Source of the DNA: Asticcacaulis sp. MM231
Lineage (GTDB): Bacteria; Pseudomonadota; Alphaproteobacteria; Caulobacterales; Caulobacteraceae
Direction: 5' to 3'
DNA length: 64,000 nucleotides
Assembly: GCF_964186625.1 (NCBI RefSeq)
Contig: NZ_OZ075108.1
Span: 1,426,001-1,490,000 of the forward strand
Of the stretch, positions 1-10,561 are shown piece after piece. Made by a program: the position numbers and the translations under genes. Each line of letters starts with the position of its first letter. The first letter of the stretch is position 1. The notes under the pieces are model-generated. The model saw only the letters and a list, made by a program, of their open reading frames with translations, was not told where the DNA came from and did no database searches.

Positions 1-903
1 CGATTTGGGCATCGGGGTGACATCGACGGCCACCTCCGGCATGGCTTTGAAGGTAAAGCTAACCACCGGCACTCCCTTCTGCAGATAATCATGCAGTACC
101 TTCGGCAGGTCTGTCACGTTCACATCGAAGCGGCTTTCAAACGCTGTGACCGGATCAGCGCCGCCATTGATGTCATCGATATAGCCGGCGAAGATCTGGA
201 TGCGTTCAGGGGAGGCCATGATGTAATGGGTCAGCAGCCATGACTGGGCGTAAAACTGCAGCATCTTTTCGGATTTGGTCTGGCGGACGCCGCGCAGCAT
301 GTCGGCATAGTCGATCCACCCTTCGCCGACGAGACGGCTGTAACGCTCAGATTCAGCCTGGCCGATGGCGATGGTCTTGCCATCTATGTCCATGGTCATG
401 AAATACTCCGCGAACCCTTCCACGTACCAGGCCGGGAGAGGCACACTGTAGTTCTCGAACATGAAATGGTGGGCATATTCGTGAAACAAAACGTAGTCGA
501 GAAAACCGTCTTTCTGCTTTTTCAGATGCGTGTTGCCGCCGGCGATCGCCACCTCATAGGTGGCATAGGCTGCCGAGCCTTCCTCGCACTGGCGATAAAA
601 GCCGGCGACGTTTTCATTCACATCAGGCCAGACAGCGCGCATATCGCGACGATCACGCAGCAGGTAGGCAGTGAAGCGCGGGCGCGTGGTGTCGGCTTCG
701 GCATTCCTGGCTTTATATAACGTGTAGAGCGTATAATTATAGGCCTCCAGCCGCTGCACATACTGGCGTGCGACGGCGGAGGAGCTATTGCTGTAAACGG
801 TAAAATGCTCGGATTGCGCTTTAACCCATGAGTCAGCACAAGCCGGATGAGTCAGGCCGAATACCGTGGCCAAAACGGCCACACATGAGTTGATGGTCTT
901 CAT
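1..903 (-). CDS. Secreted gluzincin-like metalloprotease, C-terminus beyond the window
   Basis: The frame opens with ATG at 903 and stays open to the window edge, giving 301 visible residues. The first 23 residues look like a Sec signal peptide, ending near Pro-Ala-Cys-Ala-Asp. An HEYAH motif at residues 141-145 fits the zinc-binding HExxH of metallopeptidases. Glu162 and Glu166, in a Tyr-Val-Glu-Gly-Phe-Ala-Glu stretch, are candidates for the third ligand, as in gluzincins. The layout resembles the DUF1570-type secreted peptidase-like proteins of alphaproteobacteria. The substrate is unknown. It is transcribed away from grxD and seems to be a single gene. The call of a metalloprotease fold is fairly safe; the family name is less so. 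Confidence 0.7.
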   Translation of the reverse strand, partial: MKTINSCVAVLATVFGLTHPACADSWVKAQSEHFTVYSNSSSAVARQYVQRLEAYNYTLYTLYKARNAEADTTRPRFTAYLLRDRRDMRAVWPDVNENVAGFYRQCEEGSAAYATYEVAIAGGNTHLKKQKDGFLDYVLFHEYAHHFMFENYSVPLPAWYVEGFAEYFMTMDIDGKTIAIGQAESERYSRLVGEGWIDYADMLRGVRQTKSEKMLQFYAQSWLLTHYIMASPERIQIFAGYIDDINGGADPVTAFESRFDVNVTDLPKVLHDYLQKGVPVVSFTFKAMPEVAVDVTPMPKS

Positions 904-975
904 AACGCCCCCCGCGATTGAACCTGTTCAACCTAATAGCGAAGGGCTTGATCCGTCAAGTTGTTACCGTGGCCT

Positions 976-1311
976 TTAAGCCTCGATCACGCCCTGTTCC
1001 GTCAGGGCCGTCTTCAGTTCGCCGGACTGGAACATTTCGCGGACGATATCAGCGCCGCCAATGAATTCGCCCTTGACGTAAAGCTGTGGAATTGTCGGCC
1101 AGTCGGAATAGGTCTTGATGCCCTCGCGCAGGTCGTTGTCCTGCAGCACGTCGACGCCGACATACTCAGCACCGAGGTGATCGAGCACCTGCACCACCAA
1201 GCTGGAGAAGCCGCATTTGGGAGCTTCAGGCGTGCCTTTCATGAACAGCACGATGTCGTGCCCCTTGATGGTGGTGTCGATAAAGGTCTGGGTGTCGGTT
1301 TCCGCGCTCAC
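976..1311 (-). CDS. grxD: Monothiol glutaredoxin, Grx4 family
   Basis: This 111-residue protein has the monothiol active site CGFS, with the cysteine at about residue 33, followed by the Trp-Pro-Thr-Ile-Pro-Gln-Leu-Tyr segment and the Gly-Gly-Ala-Asp glutathione-binding turn of CGFS glutaredoxins. This family carries and delivers [2Fe-2S] clusters, often with BolA proteins; a bolA gene lies elsewhere in the window at 43.6-43.9 kb. I chose the GTG at 1311 because an AGGAGA ribosome binding site sits six bases upstream. An ATG at 1347 would add 12 unlikely residues. In many alphaproteobacteria grxD sits next to purL and bolA; here an aldo/keto reductase-like gene separates it from purL. Confidence 0.93.
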   Translation of the reverse strand: MSAETDTQTFIDTTIKGHDIVLFMKGTPEAPKCGFSSLVVQVLDHLGAEYVGVDVLQDNDLREGIKTYSDWPTIPQLYVKGEFIGGADIVREMFQSGELKTALTEQGVIEA

Positions 1312-1505
1312 GCTACGCTCTCCTGCAACAAATGATCTGACCTGCATATAGGCGTGTCGGACGCTTTAATAAAGGGCCAGAGCGAAATTCGCCCAAGCTA
1401 ACAATTTTCCAGATGTCACCGAAGAGGTGGAATCTGGCAAGGCTAATTAGCCGCCGCGCACGTTTGCGCGTAATTTCTTAAGAAAAATGCAATCCAAAGC
1501 AAGCG

Positions 1506-2408
1506 TCAGCCTGCTTTAGATTGCTCGTTGAAGCGGGCCATTTCTATCTGGGCGGGCACAGACGAGGGCAGGTGACGCTCCGGCACATCGGCCAGCGATT
1601 CCAGGTGTTCGGGGCTTTCGGCGTCGATCAGGATGCACGACATGCTTGGCTGCGACAGGGCATAGCCCAGACAAAGCTGCTCAGGGCTCCAATCGGGCGT
1701 CAGGTGCAGGAAGGCGTGCGTGCCAGCGCCGGCCAGCGGATTTTTCGCCTTGCCGCCAAAGAAACCGCGGCGCGCCGCCTTGGGCACAACGTCCGATTCC
1801 TTGCGATACATCTCAGGGAAGAAGTCGGCGGCGATAACAGCCATATTGCGCGTCATGGCATCGTCGATGCGCCGGCGCTTGTCCCAGCTTGAATCGATAT
1901 CGAAGCTTGTCATGATGACGTTGAACTCACCCGACTCGATCAGATCGGCGATGTCGTCGGTTTCGCCGATACCGCCGAGGTAGCGCAGCATCTTTGATTT
2001 TTGCAGGCTAAGCAGGAAGTTGAGGCAGTCATCGGACAGACTGGTCGCGCCCGGCTGAGCGAAGTTGAGCAAATCGATCCACATTAGCCCGCTGTCCTTG
2101 ACGACGCCGCGCAGGCGTTCTTTCAGCGGCGGCAGGGCATAGGTGTTGCGATCGGGCACTTGATGGGAGTTGTGGGCATTCACCGACACAAACAGTAGTT
2201 TGCGGTCGACCACCGAAAAGGCATCGGCGGCGCTTTGCAGGAAGGCCGTATCGGTGCTGTCGAAATGGTAGGTGTTAATGCCGTTTTCGAGGCCGGAGAT
2301 GATCAACTTGTGCAGCAGGGCCGGATTGCCGCCGAGCTTATCGAAGCTTAGACGCAGGCCGATCGTCGAGAGCGCCAGACCTGAACGGCCGAAGGGGCGA
2401 TAGCGCAT
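1506..2408 (-). CDS. Aldo/keto reductase-like protein lacking most of the catalytic tetrad
   Basis: The 300-residue protein begins like an aldo/keto reductase (Arg-Tyr-Arg-Pro-Phe-Gly-Arg-Ser-Gly-Leu) and keeps the overall length and barrel spacing. The four catalytic positions do not survive. The segment that normally reads Asp-Thr-Ala-Asp-x-Tyr-Gly is here Asp-Ser-Thr-Asp-Thr-Ala-Phe. The Thr-Lys after strand 3 is replaced around Phe-Val-Ser-Val-Asn. The His of the Leu-His-Arg-Pro motif is Ala (Phe-Ala-Gln-Pro). Only the Asp remains. The protein may be a non-catalytic relative or act on something else. The frame is intact, so it is not an obvious pseudogene. A gene starting at 2654 diverges from it, and a CtrA-type box lies between. 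Confidence 0.72.
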   Translation of the reverse strand: MRYRPFGRSGLALSTIGLRLSFDKLGGNPALLHKLIISGLENGINTYHFDSTDTAFLQSAADAFSVVDRKLLFVSVNAHNSHQVPDRNTYALPPLKERLRGVVKDSGLMWIDLLNFAQPGATSLSDDCLNFLLSLQKSKMLRYLGGIGETDDIADLIESGEFNVIMTSFDIDSSWDKRRRIDDAMTRNMAVIAADFFPEMYRKESDVVPKAARRGFFGGKAKNPLAGAGTHAFLHLTPDWSPEQLCLGYALSQPSMSCILIDAESPEHLESLADVPERHLPSSVPAQIEMARFNEQSKAG

Positions 2409-2556
2409 GGTTAGCGCTCCCCGTCGGCATAATCGCAGGCCGGCATCACGATGATCATGTCAAAACGGTCCCACGGTTGAAGTTGCGGGCTTTGAGCACA
2501 GCGGAATCAGATTCGCACTACGGTTAACCCCAAGGCCAGCATAGGCCGCAAACCGG

Positions 2557-2571
2557 TTAAGAGAGATTTAA
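2557..2571. promoter_or_regulatory. CtrA-type binding site
   Basis: A perfect TTAA-N7-TTAA (spacer gagagat) lies between the divergent aldo/keto reductase-like gene, which starts at 2408, and the secreted 154-residue protein, which starts at 2654. This is the full consensus for the cell-cycle regulator CtrA of Caulobacter. It is 83 bases upstream of the 2654 start, a plausible promoter distance. Binding is inferred from the motif only. Confidence 0.5.
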
Positions 2572-2653
2572 GGTTCTTTCACCGTGGGCCAATTTGCGCA
2601 ATTTGTTAAGCGCCCGCGCCTGCGCTATGGTGTGGCGATAACAGGAGATAAAG

Positions 2654-3114
2654 ATGCTCTGGAAACACATTTGCGCACCCGCAGCCCTATGGGCCCTGAC
2701 CGCCCTGTCGCTGCCGGCCTGCGCTCAGCCCGCGGCCTGCGCGCGCGATATGGCCTCATCGCTTGATGGCACTGTCAGGGACACGCTGAAGGCGGTCAGC
2801 GGCAATGATCCGGAAGGCTTGCTCAAACTGGTCAGTGACGAGGGGGTGAGCTTTGGCAGCGACGGCGCGCATGTGGCCTACCGCACGCTGCAAAACGACT
2901 TCGCTGACAAGACCGGCCGCTACTGCGATCTCTTCGCCTGCAACGGCGTGGAGGGCGACCTGCATCACCTGTTCCGGGAGGGCTTAAGCGACGCCTCGCT
3001 CGATAAGGCGCACGGCCTAGCCACCATCTACATCAACGCCAACAGCAATGATGAACTGGCGCTGACGTTTCGGTGGACGGATTGCCGCTGGGAACTGACC
3101 GGAATAGCCGGAAC

Positions 3115-3118
<4 letters not shown>
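2654..3118 (+). CDS. Small secreted protein of unknown function
   Basis: This 154-residue protein starts with a clear signal peptide (Lys, hydrophobic core, then a Pro-Ala-Cys-Ala-Gln-Pro region near residues 21-26), so it is exported, perhaps as a periplasmic protein. The mature part has several cysteines (Cys-Ala-Arg-Asp, Cys-Asp-Leu-Phe-Ala-Cys, Asp-Cys-Arg-Trp) that could form disulfides. I do not recognise the family. The start is supported by an AGGAGA ribosome binding site about six bases upstream. The stop codon overlaps the purL stop by four bases in convergent orientation. A CtrA-type box upstream hints at cell-cycle control. Confidence 0.75.
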
Positions 3119-5331
<2,213 letters not shown>

Positions 5332-5479
5332 ACGCGCGCATATAGGGGATTCAAAGCCCGATGTCAGCCAAAAATGCAGATATCGATGTCTTTACGGGTG
5401 TATGTGCTGAATAGATTGAAAACGTTTCGCTTCGGGGCCAATATGAAAGGGCTTAGAACCATCATCAAGGGCGGGGCAG

Positions 5480-5839
5480 ATGGCAGGAAAAGCATACGGG
5501 CGAACCTTTTTTTGGCTTGTTTTCTTCCTCGCAATTCTCATGGTTGGGCCAACTGCGTATTTTGCTTTCAAAGAACGTGTTGATTTCGCTGGCTGGCTTG
5601 AGGTCGGTAAATGTGCCCTTGGGGCGATAGTCATCGGCGCATTATCAGCCTTGTTACTAACGCGCGGTCATCCCAAACTTATGTATTTGGGAACGTTTTT
5701 CGCCATCGGTTTTTATGGCGGATACCTTGATAATGCTCATGTTTCTTTATCCGCAGTACCGATGGCGCTCATTGTTGCCTCTATCGCTCACAGGTACATG
5801 GCCAAACATCCAATACCTTCGATGAAGAAGGTACTATGA
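5480..5839 (+). CDS. Small integral membrane protein, unknown function
   Basis: A 119-residue protein with four likely hydrophobic segments (about residues 10-30, 43-62, 67-85 and 90-105) and a basic C-terminal tail. I do not recognise a family. The start ATG is preceded by a purine-rich stretch (gggcggggcag). The gene is more AT-rich than the purine genes around it and lies on the opposite strand, so it may be a later insertion between purL and the hydrolase. Its 3' end overlaps the hydrolase gene by six bases in convergent orientation. Confidence 0.6.
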   Translation: MAGKAYGRTFFWLVFFLAILMVGPTAYFAFKERVDFAGWLEVGKCALGAIVIGALSALLLTRGHPKLMYLGTFFAIGFYGGYLDNAHVSLSAVPMALIVASIAHRYMAKHPIPSMKKVL

Positions 5840-7252
5840 TTTGCCCAGATTGAACATGAACTTCGGCTGGTCCGTCTTGATGCACGAGGCATCAACGTTC
5901 GGATCGGCGGTTTCCAGGAACTGCCGGATCATCGCCTTGGCGCAATCGCTGCCCACAATGGTGTGGGTGCGGTTGGGGAAGAAGTAAGTCTTGCCGCGGC
6001 TCAGGCGCTTGACCACTTCGTCCGACAACTCTGCCGGACAGCCGGCATCGATATCGGCCGATAGCATCAGGGTGGGGATATCGCTGGTCAGGGGCAGGTT
6101 CTCGACAGGATCAGGCTTGCCGGCATTGAAGGCCTGACAGACAGCGAAGAAGCGCCTGGTGTCGCGCGCCGTGGCCACCTGAATCGGATCGTTGTGATCG
6201 ATCTTGTCGAGATCGGCGGGATTTTCAAACGAGAACTCTTCGTTGCACAAGGTGGTGAAGAACTGGCCCTCGGTATAGCCGGCCTGGGTTTTCTCGAATT
6301 TATCCAGCGCCTTGTAGTCGCCTTTCATGATCGTATCGAGCGTCATCGGCAGGCTTTGCGCACCCTCACGCGAATAGATTTCATCGAGCAGGAAGGCCGC
6401 CAGCAGGTCGGCGGTATAGGTCTTGCCCTCCACCACGGCGGGCGTGCTCAGCCAGGTCGTCAGCAGCCCATCGAGGCGCTTTTCCATGCCGGGGAACTTC
6501 GCCTTGCACGCCGCGTCGGCCTCGCAATAGCCGAGCACCTGACGGGTTTCGCGCGAGACCAGCGCCGGCAGAGGGGCGGTGGCATTGCCTTCCGGTGGCC
6601 AGGTCGAGGACAGGACGGCAGCGCGCAAACCTTCCGGATCGTGCTGCATCACCGCCATGGCGACGCGGGTGCCGTAGGAACCGCCGTAGAGATTGTAGCT
6701 CTTGATGCCGAGGGCCGTGCGCAGGTCGCGGATATCCCTGGCGATCGTGGCGCTGTTGTATTGCGTCAGGTCATAACCGGCGGCCTGATATTTCGCCATG
6801 CAGTCTGACAGCACCTTCACGCCGGCGTCGCTGGTGATGCCGGCGTCCGACAGGGGCGCGTCCCCGCAATCAAACGACGGATTGGACTTGCCGGTGCCGC
6901 GCTGATCGAAGAAGATCCAGTCGCGATCGGGAGTGACGCGGTTCTTCTGGCGCAGGCTAAAGGCCAGGTTCTCGACCATGCCGCCACCGGGGCCGCCATG
7001 CAGCATGATGACCGGATCGGGCTTTTTGGCCTCGGTGGCGCGGGCGATGACGACGGGCAGGGCAACGGTGCGCCCGTTCTTGGCTCCGCGCGTTTCCTCG
7101 ACCACCATCGTGCCGCACTCGACATTTTTCAGGCCGGCATAAAGAGCAGAGCAGGTCGCCTTGTGATAACCCAGGCTAGTGTCAGGCTTTTTCGGCGTGC
7201 AGCCCAAAAGCGCCATGCCCGCCACCACAACCACCGCAAACCTACGCCACAT
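5834..7252 (-). CDS. Lipoprotein alpha/beta hydrolase, tripeptidyl-aminopeptidase-like (peptidase family S33)
   Basis: The 472-residue protein has a lipobox (Leu-Leu-Gly-Cys18), so it should be lipid-anchored in the envelope. It carries an oxyanion-hole motif HGGPGG at residues 85-90, the nucleophile elbow Gly-Gly-Ser-Tyr-Gly with Ser192, and a C-terminal TAP-like part with a likely catalytic Asp (Ser-Ala-Asp-Ile-Asp-Ala-Gly) and His (Asn-Arg-Thr-His-Thr). These are features of S33 proline iminopeptidase/tripeptidyl aminopeptidase relatives. The natural peptide or ester substrate is not evident. A terminator between it and purQ suggests its own promoter. Confidence 0.85.
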   Translation of the reverse strand: MWRRFAVVVVAGMALLGCTPKKPDTSLGYHKATCSALYAGLKNVECGTMVVEETRGAKNGRTVALPVVIARATEAKKPDPVIMLHGGPGGGMVENLAFSLRQKNRVTPDRDWIFFDQRGTGKSNPSFDCGDAPLSDAGITSDAGVKVLSDCMAKYQAAGYDLTQYNSATIARDIRDLRTALGIKSYNLYGGSYGTRVAMAVMQHDPEGLRAAVLSSTWPPEGNATAPLPALVSRETRQVLGYCEADAACKAKFPGMEKRLDGLLTTWLSTPAVVEGKTYTADLLAAFLLDEIYSREGAQSLPMTLDTIMKGDYKALDKFEKTQAGYTEGQFFTTLCNEEFSFENPADLDKIDHNDPIQVATARDTRRFFAVCQAFNAGKPDPVENLPLTSDIPTLMLSADIDAGCPAELSDEVVKRLSRGKTYFFPNRTHTIVGSDCAKAMIRQFLETADPNVDASCIKTDQPKFMFNLGKS

Positions 7253-7356
7253 TATACTAACCTCTGTTACTCTTGAAACCAGTTTTTACAGGTCGTGACA
7301 GATTTGTAAAGGCCAGACGGGCCGAGGTTAGGCAGGCGCCGAATGAGGCGCAAGCA

Positions 7357-7394
7357 AAAAAGCCCGCGCCTGTGTGTCAGGTAGCGGGCTTTTT
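7357..7394 (-). terminator. Rho-independent terminator after purQ
   Basis: An 11-base perfect inverted repeat (AAAAAGCCCGC paired with GCGGGCTTTTT, 16-base loop) lies 23 bases past the purQ stop on the minus strand and ends in a T run. It should end the purC-purS-purQ transcript before the hydrolase gene. Confidence 0.85.
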
Positions 7395-7416
7395 CGTAAA
7401 CAGCAGAAGGCAGGGA

Positions 7417-8094
7417 TCAGGCGCTTTGCAGCGCGCCGACCAGACTGCGGAAAAGCGGGGCACCATCGGCCGAGCCGAGCGCGTCTTCGAAGGCGCGGTC
7501 GGGGTGGGGCATCATGCCGAGCACATTGCCCTTTTTGTTGATGAGGCCAGCGATGTCGTTCATCGAACCGTTGGGGTTTTCGGCGTAGCGGAAGACGACC
7601 TGGTGATTGTCCTCGATGTCCTTCAGAGTTGCTTCGTCAGCGAAGAAGTTGCCGTCGCCATTGCCCTGGGTCATCCAGGCGCTTTGGGCATTGCCATAGG
7701 CGTTGGTGAAGCGGGTCTTGCGGTTCTCGATCTTCAGCTCGATCGGCTTGCAGACATATTTCAAGGCCGAATTGCGCAGCAGGGCGCCCGGCAGCATGCC
7801 GGCTTCGCACAGGATCTGGAAGCCGTTGCAGATTCCCAGCACCGACACGCCGCGCTCGGCTTCGGCCTTGACCGCCTGCATGATCGGCGACAGCGAGGCC
7901 ATGGCCCCGCAGCGCAGGTAATCGCCGTAGGAGAAGCCGCCAGGAATGACGATCAGGTCGAGACCGGAGGGCAGGGTGGTGTCCTCGTGCCAGACCATAT
8001 CAACCTTGCCGTTGACGGTGGTTTCCACGGCGGTCTTGCAATCACGATCGCAGTTGGAACCGGGGAAGACGAGAACGGCTGCCTTGAACGTCAT
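7417..8094 (-). CDS. purQ: Phosphoribosylformylglycinamidine synthase glutaminase subunit
   Basis: This 225-residue class I glutamine amidotransferase supplies ammonia to PurL. It begins [15 protein letters not shown] and has the nucleophile motif Gly-Ile-Cys-Asn-Gly and the C-terminal His-Pro-Asp-Arg region with the catalytic His and partner Glu. The ATG at 8094 is preferred to one five codons upstream because it matches the family N-terminus and lies just past the purS stop (one base between them), which indicates translational coupling. Confidence 0.97.
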   Translation of the reverse strand: MTFKAAVLVFPGSNCDRDCKTAVETTVNGKVDMVWHEDTTLPSGLDLIVIPGGFSYGDYLRCGAMASLSPIMQAVKAEAERGVSVLGICNGFQILCEAGMLPGALLRNSALKYVCKPIELKIENRKTRFTNAYGNAQSAWMTQGNGDGNFFADEATLKDIEDNHQVVFRYAENPNGSMNDIAGLINKKGNVLGMMPHPDRAFEDALGSADGAPLFRSLVGALQSA

Positions 8095-8095
8095 G

Positions 8096-8335
8096 TTACG
8101 CGACCTCAACCTTGTAGGATTCGATGACCGTATTGGCCAGGAGCTTTTCGCACATGGCCTTCAGTTCGCCCTTGGCGGCTTCCTGATCGGCGCCGTCGAG
8201 ATCGAATTCCAGCAGCTTGCCAACGCGGACATTGGAAACGCCGCCCCAGCCCAGATCGTGCAGGGCGCCTTCGACGGCCTTTCCCTGAACATCAAGAACG
8301 CCGGGTTTCAGATAAACGTGGACCTTGGCTTTCAT
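8096..8335 (-). CDS. purS: Phosphoribosylformylglycinamidine synthase subunit PurS
   Basis: A 79-residue PurS, the small protein that bridges PurQ and PurL and helps channel ammonia. It has the expected [13 protein letters not shown] opening and the Gly-Lys-Leu-Leu-Glu-Phe-Asp-Leu core. It is followed almost directly by purQ and preceded by purC, so the three probably form one operon. Confidence 0.96.
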   Translation of the reverse strand: MKAKVHVYLKPGVLDVQGKAVEGALHDLGWGGVSNVRVGKLLEFDLDGADQEAAKGELKAMCEKLLANTVIESYKVEVA

Positions 8336-8342
8336 AATTCTT

Positions 8343-8419
8343 ACTGCGCTCCGCCTTCAATAACACACTTTACGATTTGTCTTATTTCAGTCGTCACTGC
8401 GCGCCGCCTTCAATAACAC
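8343..8419. repeat. 24-base direct repeat copying the 3' end of purC
   Basis: Bases 8343-8366 and 8396-8419 are identical apart from one base, 53 bases apart. The second copy is the end of purC including the last base of its stop; the first lies in the purC-purS spacer. It looks like a short tandem duplication of the purC end. Confidence 0.7.
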
Positions 8420-9154
8420 GGGGCATGTCGCCCATGATGCCGAGACGCTTGGCGACCTCGGTGTAGGATTCGATCACATTGCCCATATCGCGGCGGAAAC
8501 GGTCCTTGTCGAGCTTCTCACCGCTAGTGGAATCCCACAGGCGGCACGAGTCGGGGCTGATTTCGTCGGCCAGAATAACGCGGGCAAAATCGCCTTCGAA
8601 CAAGCGGCCATACTCGATCTTGAAGTCGACGAGGGTGATGCCGACCGCGGCGAACATGCCCGACAGGAAGTCGTTGACGCGCAGGGTGGTGGCGAGGATA
8701 TCGTCGATTTCCTGGGTGTTGGCCCAGTTGAACGCCGTGATGTGCTCCTCGGTGACCAGCGGATCATTGAGGGCGTCGTTCTTGTAGTAGAATTCGATGA
8801 TCGAACGCGGCAGGGCCTGGCCTTCGGGCAGACCGAAGCGCTTGGCCATCGAGCCGGCCACCACGTTGCGGCAGACGACTTCGAGCGGGATGATCTCGAC
8901 TTCGCGGATCAGTTGCTCGCGCAGGTTCAGGCGCTTGATGAAGTGGTTCTGCACGCCAATCTGGTTCAGCTTGGTCATCACGAATTCGCTGATGCGGTTG
9001 TTGATGACGCCCTTGCCTTCGAGCTGCGCCTTCTTCTCGCCGTTGAAGGCGGTGGCGTCGTCCTTGAAGTACTGGACCAGCGTGCCGGGCTCGGGGCCTT
9101 CATAAAAATCTTGGCCTTGCCTTCGTAGATTTTCTTGCGGGTCTTGGTGGTCAT
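8394..9154 (-). pseudogene. purC: SAICAR synthetase, interrupted by a one-base frameshift
   Basis: PurC joins aspartate to CAIR in purine synthesis. The 5' part, from ATG at 9154, reads [15 protein letters not shown], then loses frame. The rest of the protein continues in another frame as [18 protein letters not shown], down to a normal C-terminus. The shift falls in a run of five A at 9104-9108; one more A would restore a 253-residue protein of normal family length. Nothing else is damaged. As the rest of the pathway is intact, a sequencing or assembly error in the homopolymer is the likeliest cause, with a true mutation second. Confidence 0.88.
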
Positions 9155-9494
9155 ATGCGTGTCCAGTGTTGGAAAATATCCCGGATAGCGGATTGTCCGG
9201 AACAAGGGCGGGGCCCTATGAGCGGCGCCAGGCCGTCAGGCTCACAGGCGGGGATTTCAGGGGGCATGGTCATCAGCATCATAGAGAATGCCAGTTGCGC
9301 CCGCAAATAAACAAAAACGCAGCGGATGTACAGGGCACGCACGGGGCATTTCGTCGCTTTTTTAACGTGGAGCGCCGGGAAAATGCGCCTTAAGCACGCG
9401 TCGCGTAAGAAAACGGTCGATAAAGTGTCGGTTGTGGTTGCACCGGGACGTAAGGGGAACTAAAACCGGATTACCCTGAAAGGTTCCGCCACCC
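9155..9494. other. Divergent intergenic region between purC and the zeta-inhibitor gene
   Basis: These 340 bases must hold the promoters for the purC-purS-purQ transcript on one side and the 9495 gene on the other. I see no riboswitch, clear hairpin or convincing promoter hexamers. Short frames here look random. Confidence 0.4.
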
Positions 9495-9827
9495 ATGCCT
9501 TCGACCGACAAAAATTCTTCTGAAGCCAGCCCTAAGGCCATTGATGTCCCGTTTCAGGGCAGCGATGCCTTTGAATTCCAGGCTGCTGCCAGCCGCAATC
9601 GCATGATGGCGATGTGGGGGGCTGAGAAAATGGGGCTGTCGGGCAAGTCGGCGGAAAGCTACGCCCGGGCGGTTGTCCGCGCCGACAGTGATCAGCCTTC
9701 GGAAGAAGACGTGATTCGCAAGATCCTCGGTGATCTGACGGCTTCCAATATCGCCGTGCGCGAATCCGAAGTCCGCACCAAGGCGGCGGAATTCCTGGCC
9801 CAGGCCAGAGAAGCCCTTAAAAGCTAA
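9495..9827 (+). CDS. F1-ATPase inhibitor zeta subunit-like protein (DUF1476)
   Basis: The 110-residue protein has the DUF1476 core: Phe-Glu-Phe-Gln-Ala-Ala-Ala-Ser-Arg-Asn-Arg, then Met-Trp-Gly-Ala-Glu-Lys-Met-Gly-Leu-Ser-Gly, then Ala-Arg-Ala-Val-Val-Arg-Ala-Asp. In Paracoccus this family is the zeta subunit, which plugs F1-ATPase and stops wasteful ATP hydrolysis. The inhibitory N-terminus here (about 25 residues rich in Ser, Asp and Pro) differs from the Paracoccus form and is longer than usual. An AAAGG sequence precedes the start. It lies beside the purine genes, a common alphaproteobacterial arrangement. Confidence 0.88.
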   Translation: MPSTDKNSSEASPKAIDVPFQGSDAFEFQAAASRNRMMAMWGAEKMGLSGKSAESYARAVVRADSDQPSEEDVIRKILGDLTASNIAVRESEVRTKAAEFLAQAREALKS

Positions 9828-9849
9828 TCGCTCATTTACGGAGATGATG

Positions 9850-10029
9850 ATGAAGTCGGTTGTTACAGCGTTCATGATCATCGGGTTTGCCACGGCCATG
9901 GCCGGTTGCGCCACCATGCCCAGACATTCCGATCTCGATACCCAGCCGATCGGCGCACCACCGCCACCGCCGCCTCTGGATACGCAGCCGGTCGATGCAC
10001 CGCCGCCGCCGCCGCCGACGGGGCATTAG
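9850..10029 (+). CDS. Small proline-rich lipoprotein
   Basis: A 59-residue protein with a signal peptide ending in a lipobox (Ala-Met-Ala-Gly-Cys), followed by a mature part of two similar units: Asp-Thr-Gln-Pro-(Ile/Val)-Gly/Asp-Ala and then a run of six prolines. Three in-frame ATG codons occur in a row (9844, 9847, 9850). The GGAG ribosome binding site ends at 9843, so the third gives the best spacing. The proline runs suggest an extended periplasmic stalk or spacer. The function is unknown. The proline runs could slow translation unless EF-P acts. Confidence 0.65.
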   Translation: MKSVVTAFMIIGFATAMAGCATMPRHSDLDTQPIGAPPPPPPLDTQPVDAPPPPPPTGH

Positions 10030-10063
10030 ACGTTCAGAATCCGTGACCAGGGGGAGGTAAGGT

Positions 10064-10561
10064 ATGGAGCGTTATCGAGTTGCAGTTGTTATATGTCTGC
10101 TAGGCTTACTGGCCAGGCCAGCCTTGGCTGATGTCAGTGGCAAGGCTACGGACTGGCCCGAAGGAAGCGCCATGTCTGTCGGTATCCATTTCGAGGAAAC
10201 GAAAGACTATTTCCTGAAATTGCTGATCCAAAAGCAAGCGATACTGGTCGATATGGTCGGCAGCAAAGCTTATAAATTTGATCACAGCCGTCTGGCGAAA
10301 GCCGTCAGTCAGCAACACGAGGCCTATATCAGCTATGTTCGCCAGGAGTGCGAATTGATTGGATCTCTATCGGAAGCCGGTGGTTACTGGCCCACCACCT
10401 ATGCGGTGAAATGCGAAGCGACCATGATCGAGCGACGCTACAAGCGCGTATCGTCTGCGATCAAATGCATAGAAAGGCTGCCCGCCGAAGAACGCGAACG
10501 CTATCAGGGCCAATGCCTTTATCAAATCGCTCAATTGAATATGGGCGAATGGAAAAAATAG
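10064..10561 (+). CDS. Secreted protein resembling lysozyme-inhibitor LprI/DUF1311
   Basis: A 165-residue protein with a signal peptide cleaved near Ala-Leu-Ala-Asp (residues 20-23) and a strong GGAGG ribosome binding site. The middle resembles the LprI/DUF1311 pattern: Gln-Gln-His-Glu-Ala-Tyr-Ile-Ser-Tyr-Val-Arg-Gln-Glu-Cys, a Gly-rich turn, then Tyr-Ala-Val-Lys-Cys-Glu-Ala-Thr-Met and a Glu-Arg-Arg-Tyr pair. Four cysteines could pair. LprI domains are linked to lysozyme inhibition, but the match here is by eye and modest. The gene ends directly against the convergent 2OG-oxygenase gene. Confidence 0.6.
   Translation: MERYRVAVVICLLGLLARPALADVSGKATDWPEGSAMSVGIHFEETKDYFLKLLIQKQAILVDMVGSKAYKFDHSRLAKAVSQQHEAYISYVRQECELIGSLSEAGGYWPTTYAVKCEATMIERRYKRVSSAIKCIERLPAEERERYQGQCLYQIAQLNMGEWKK

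Noticed and set aside
8978..9205. 75-codon frame over the start of purC read as a separate gene
   Set aside because: Only the first 21 codons from 9154 make sense, as the PurC N-terminus; the rest is out-of-frame sequence.
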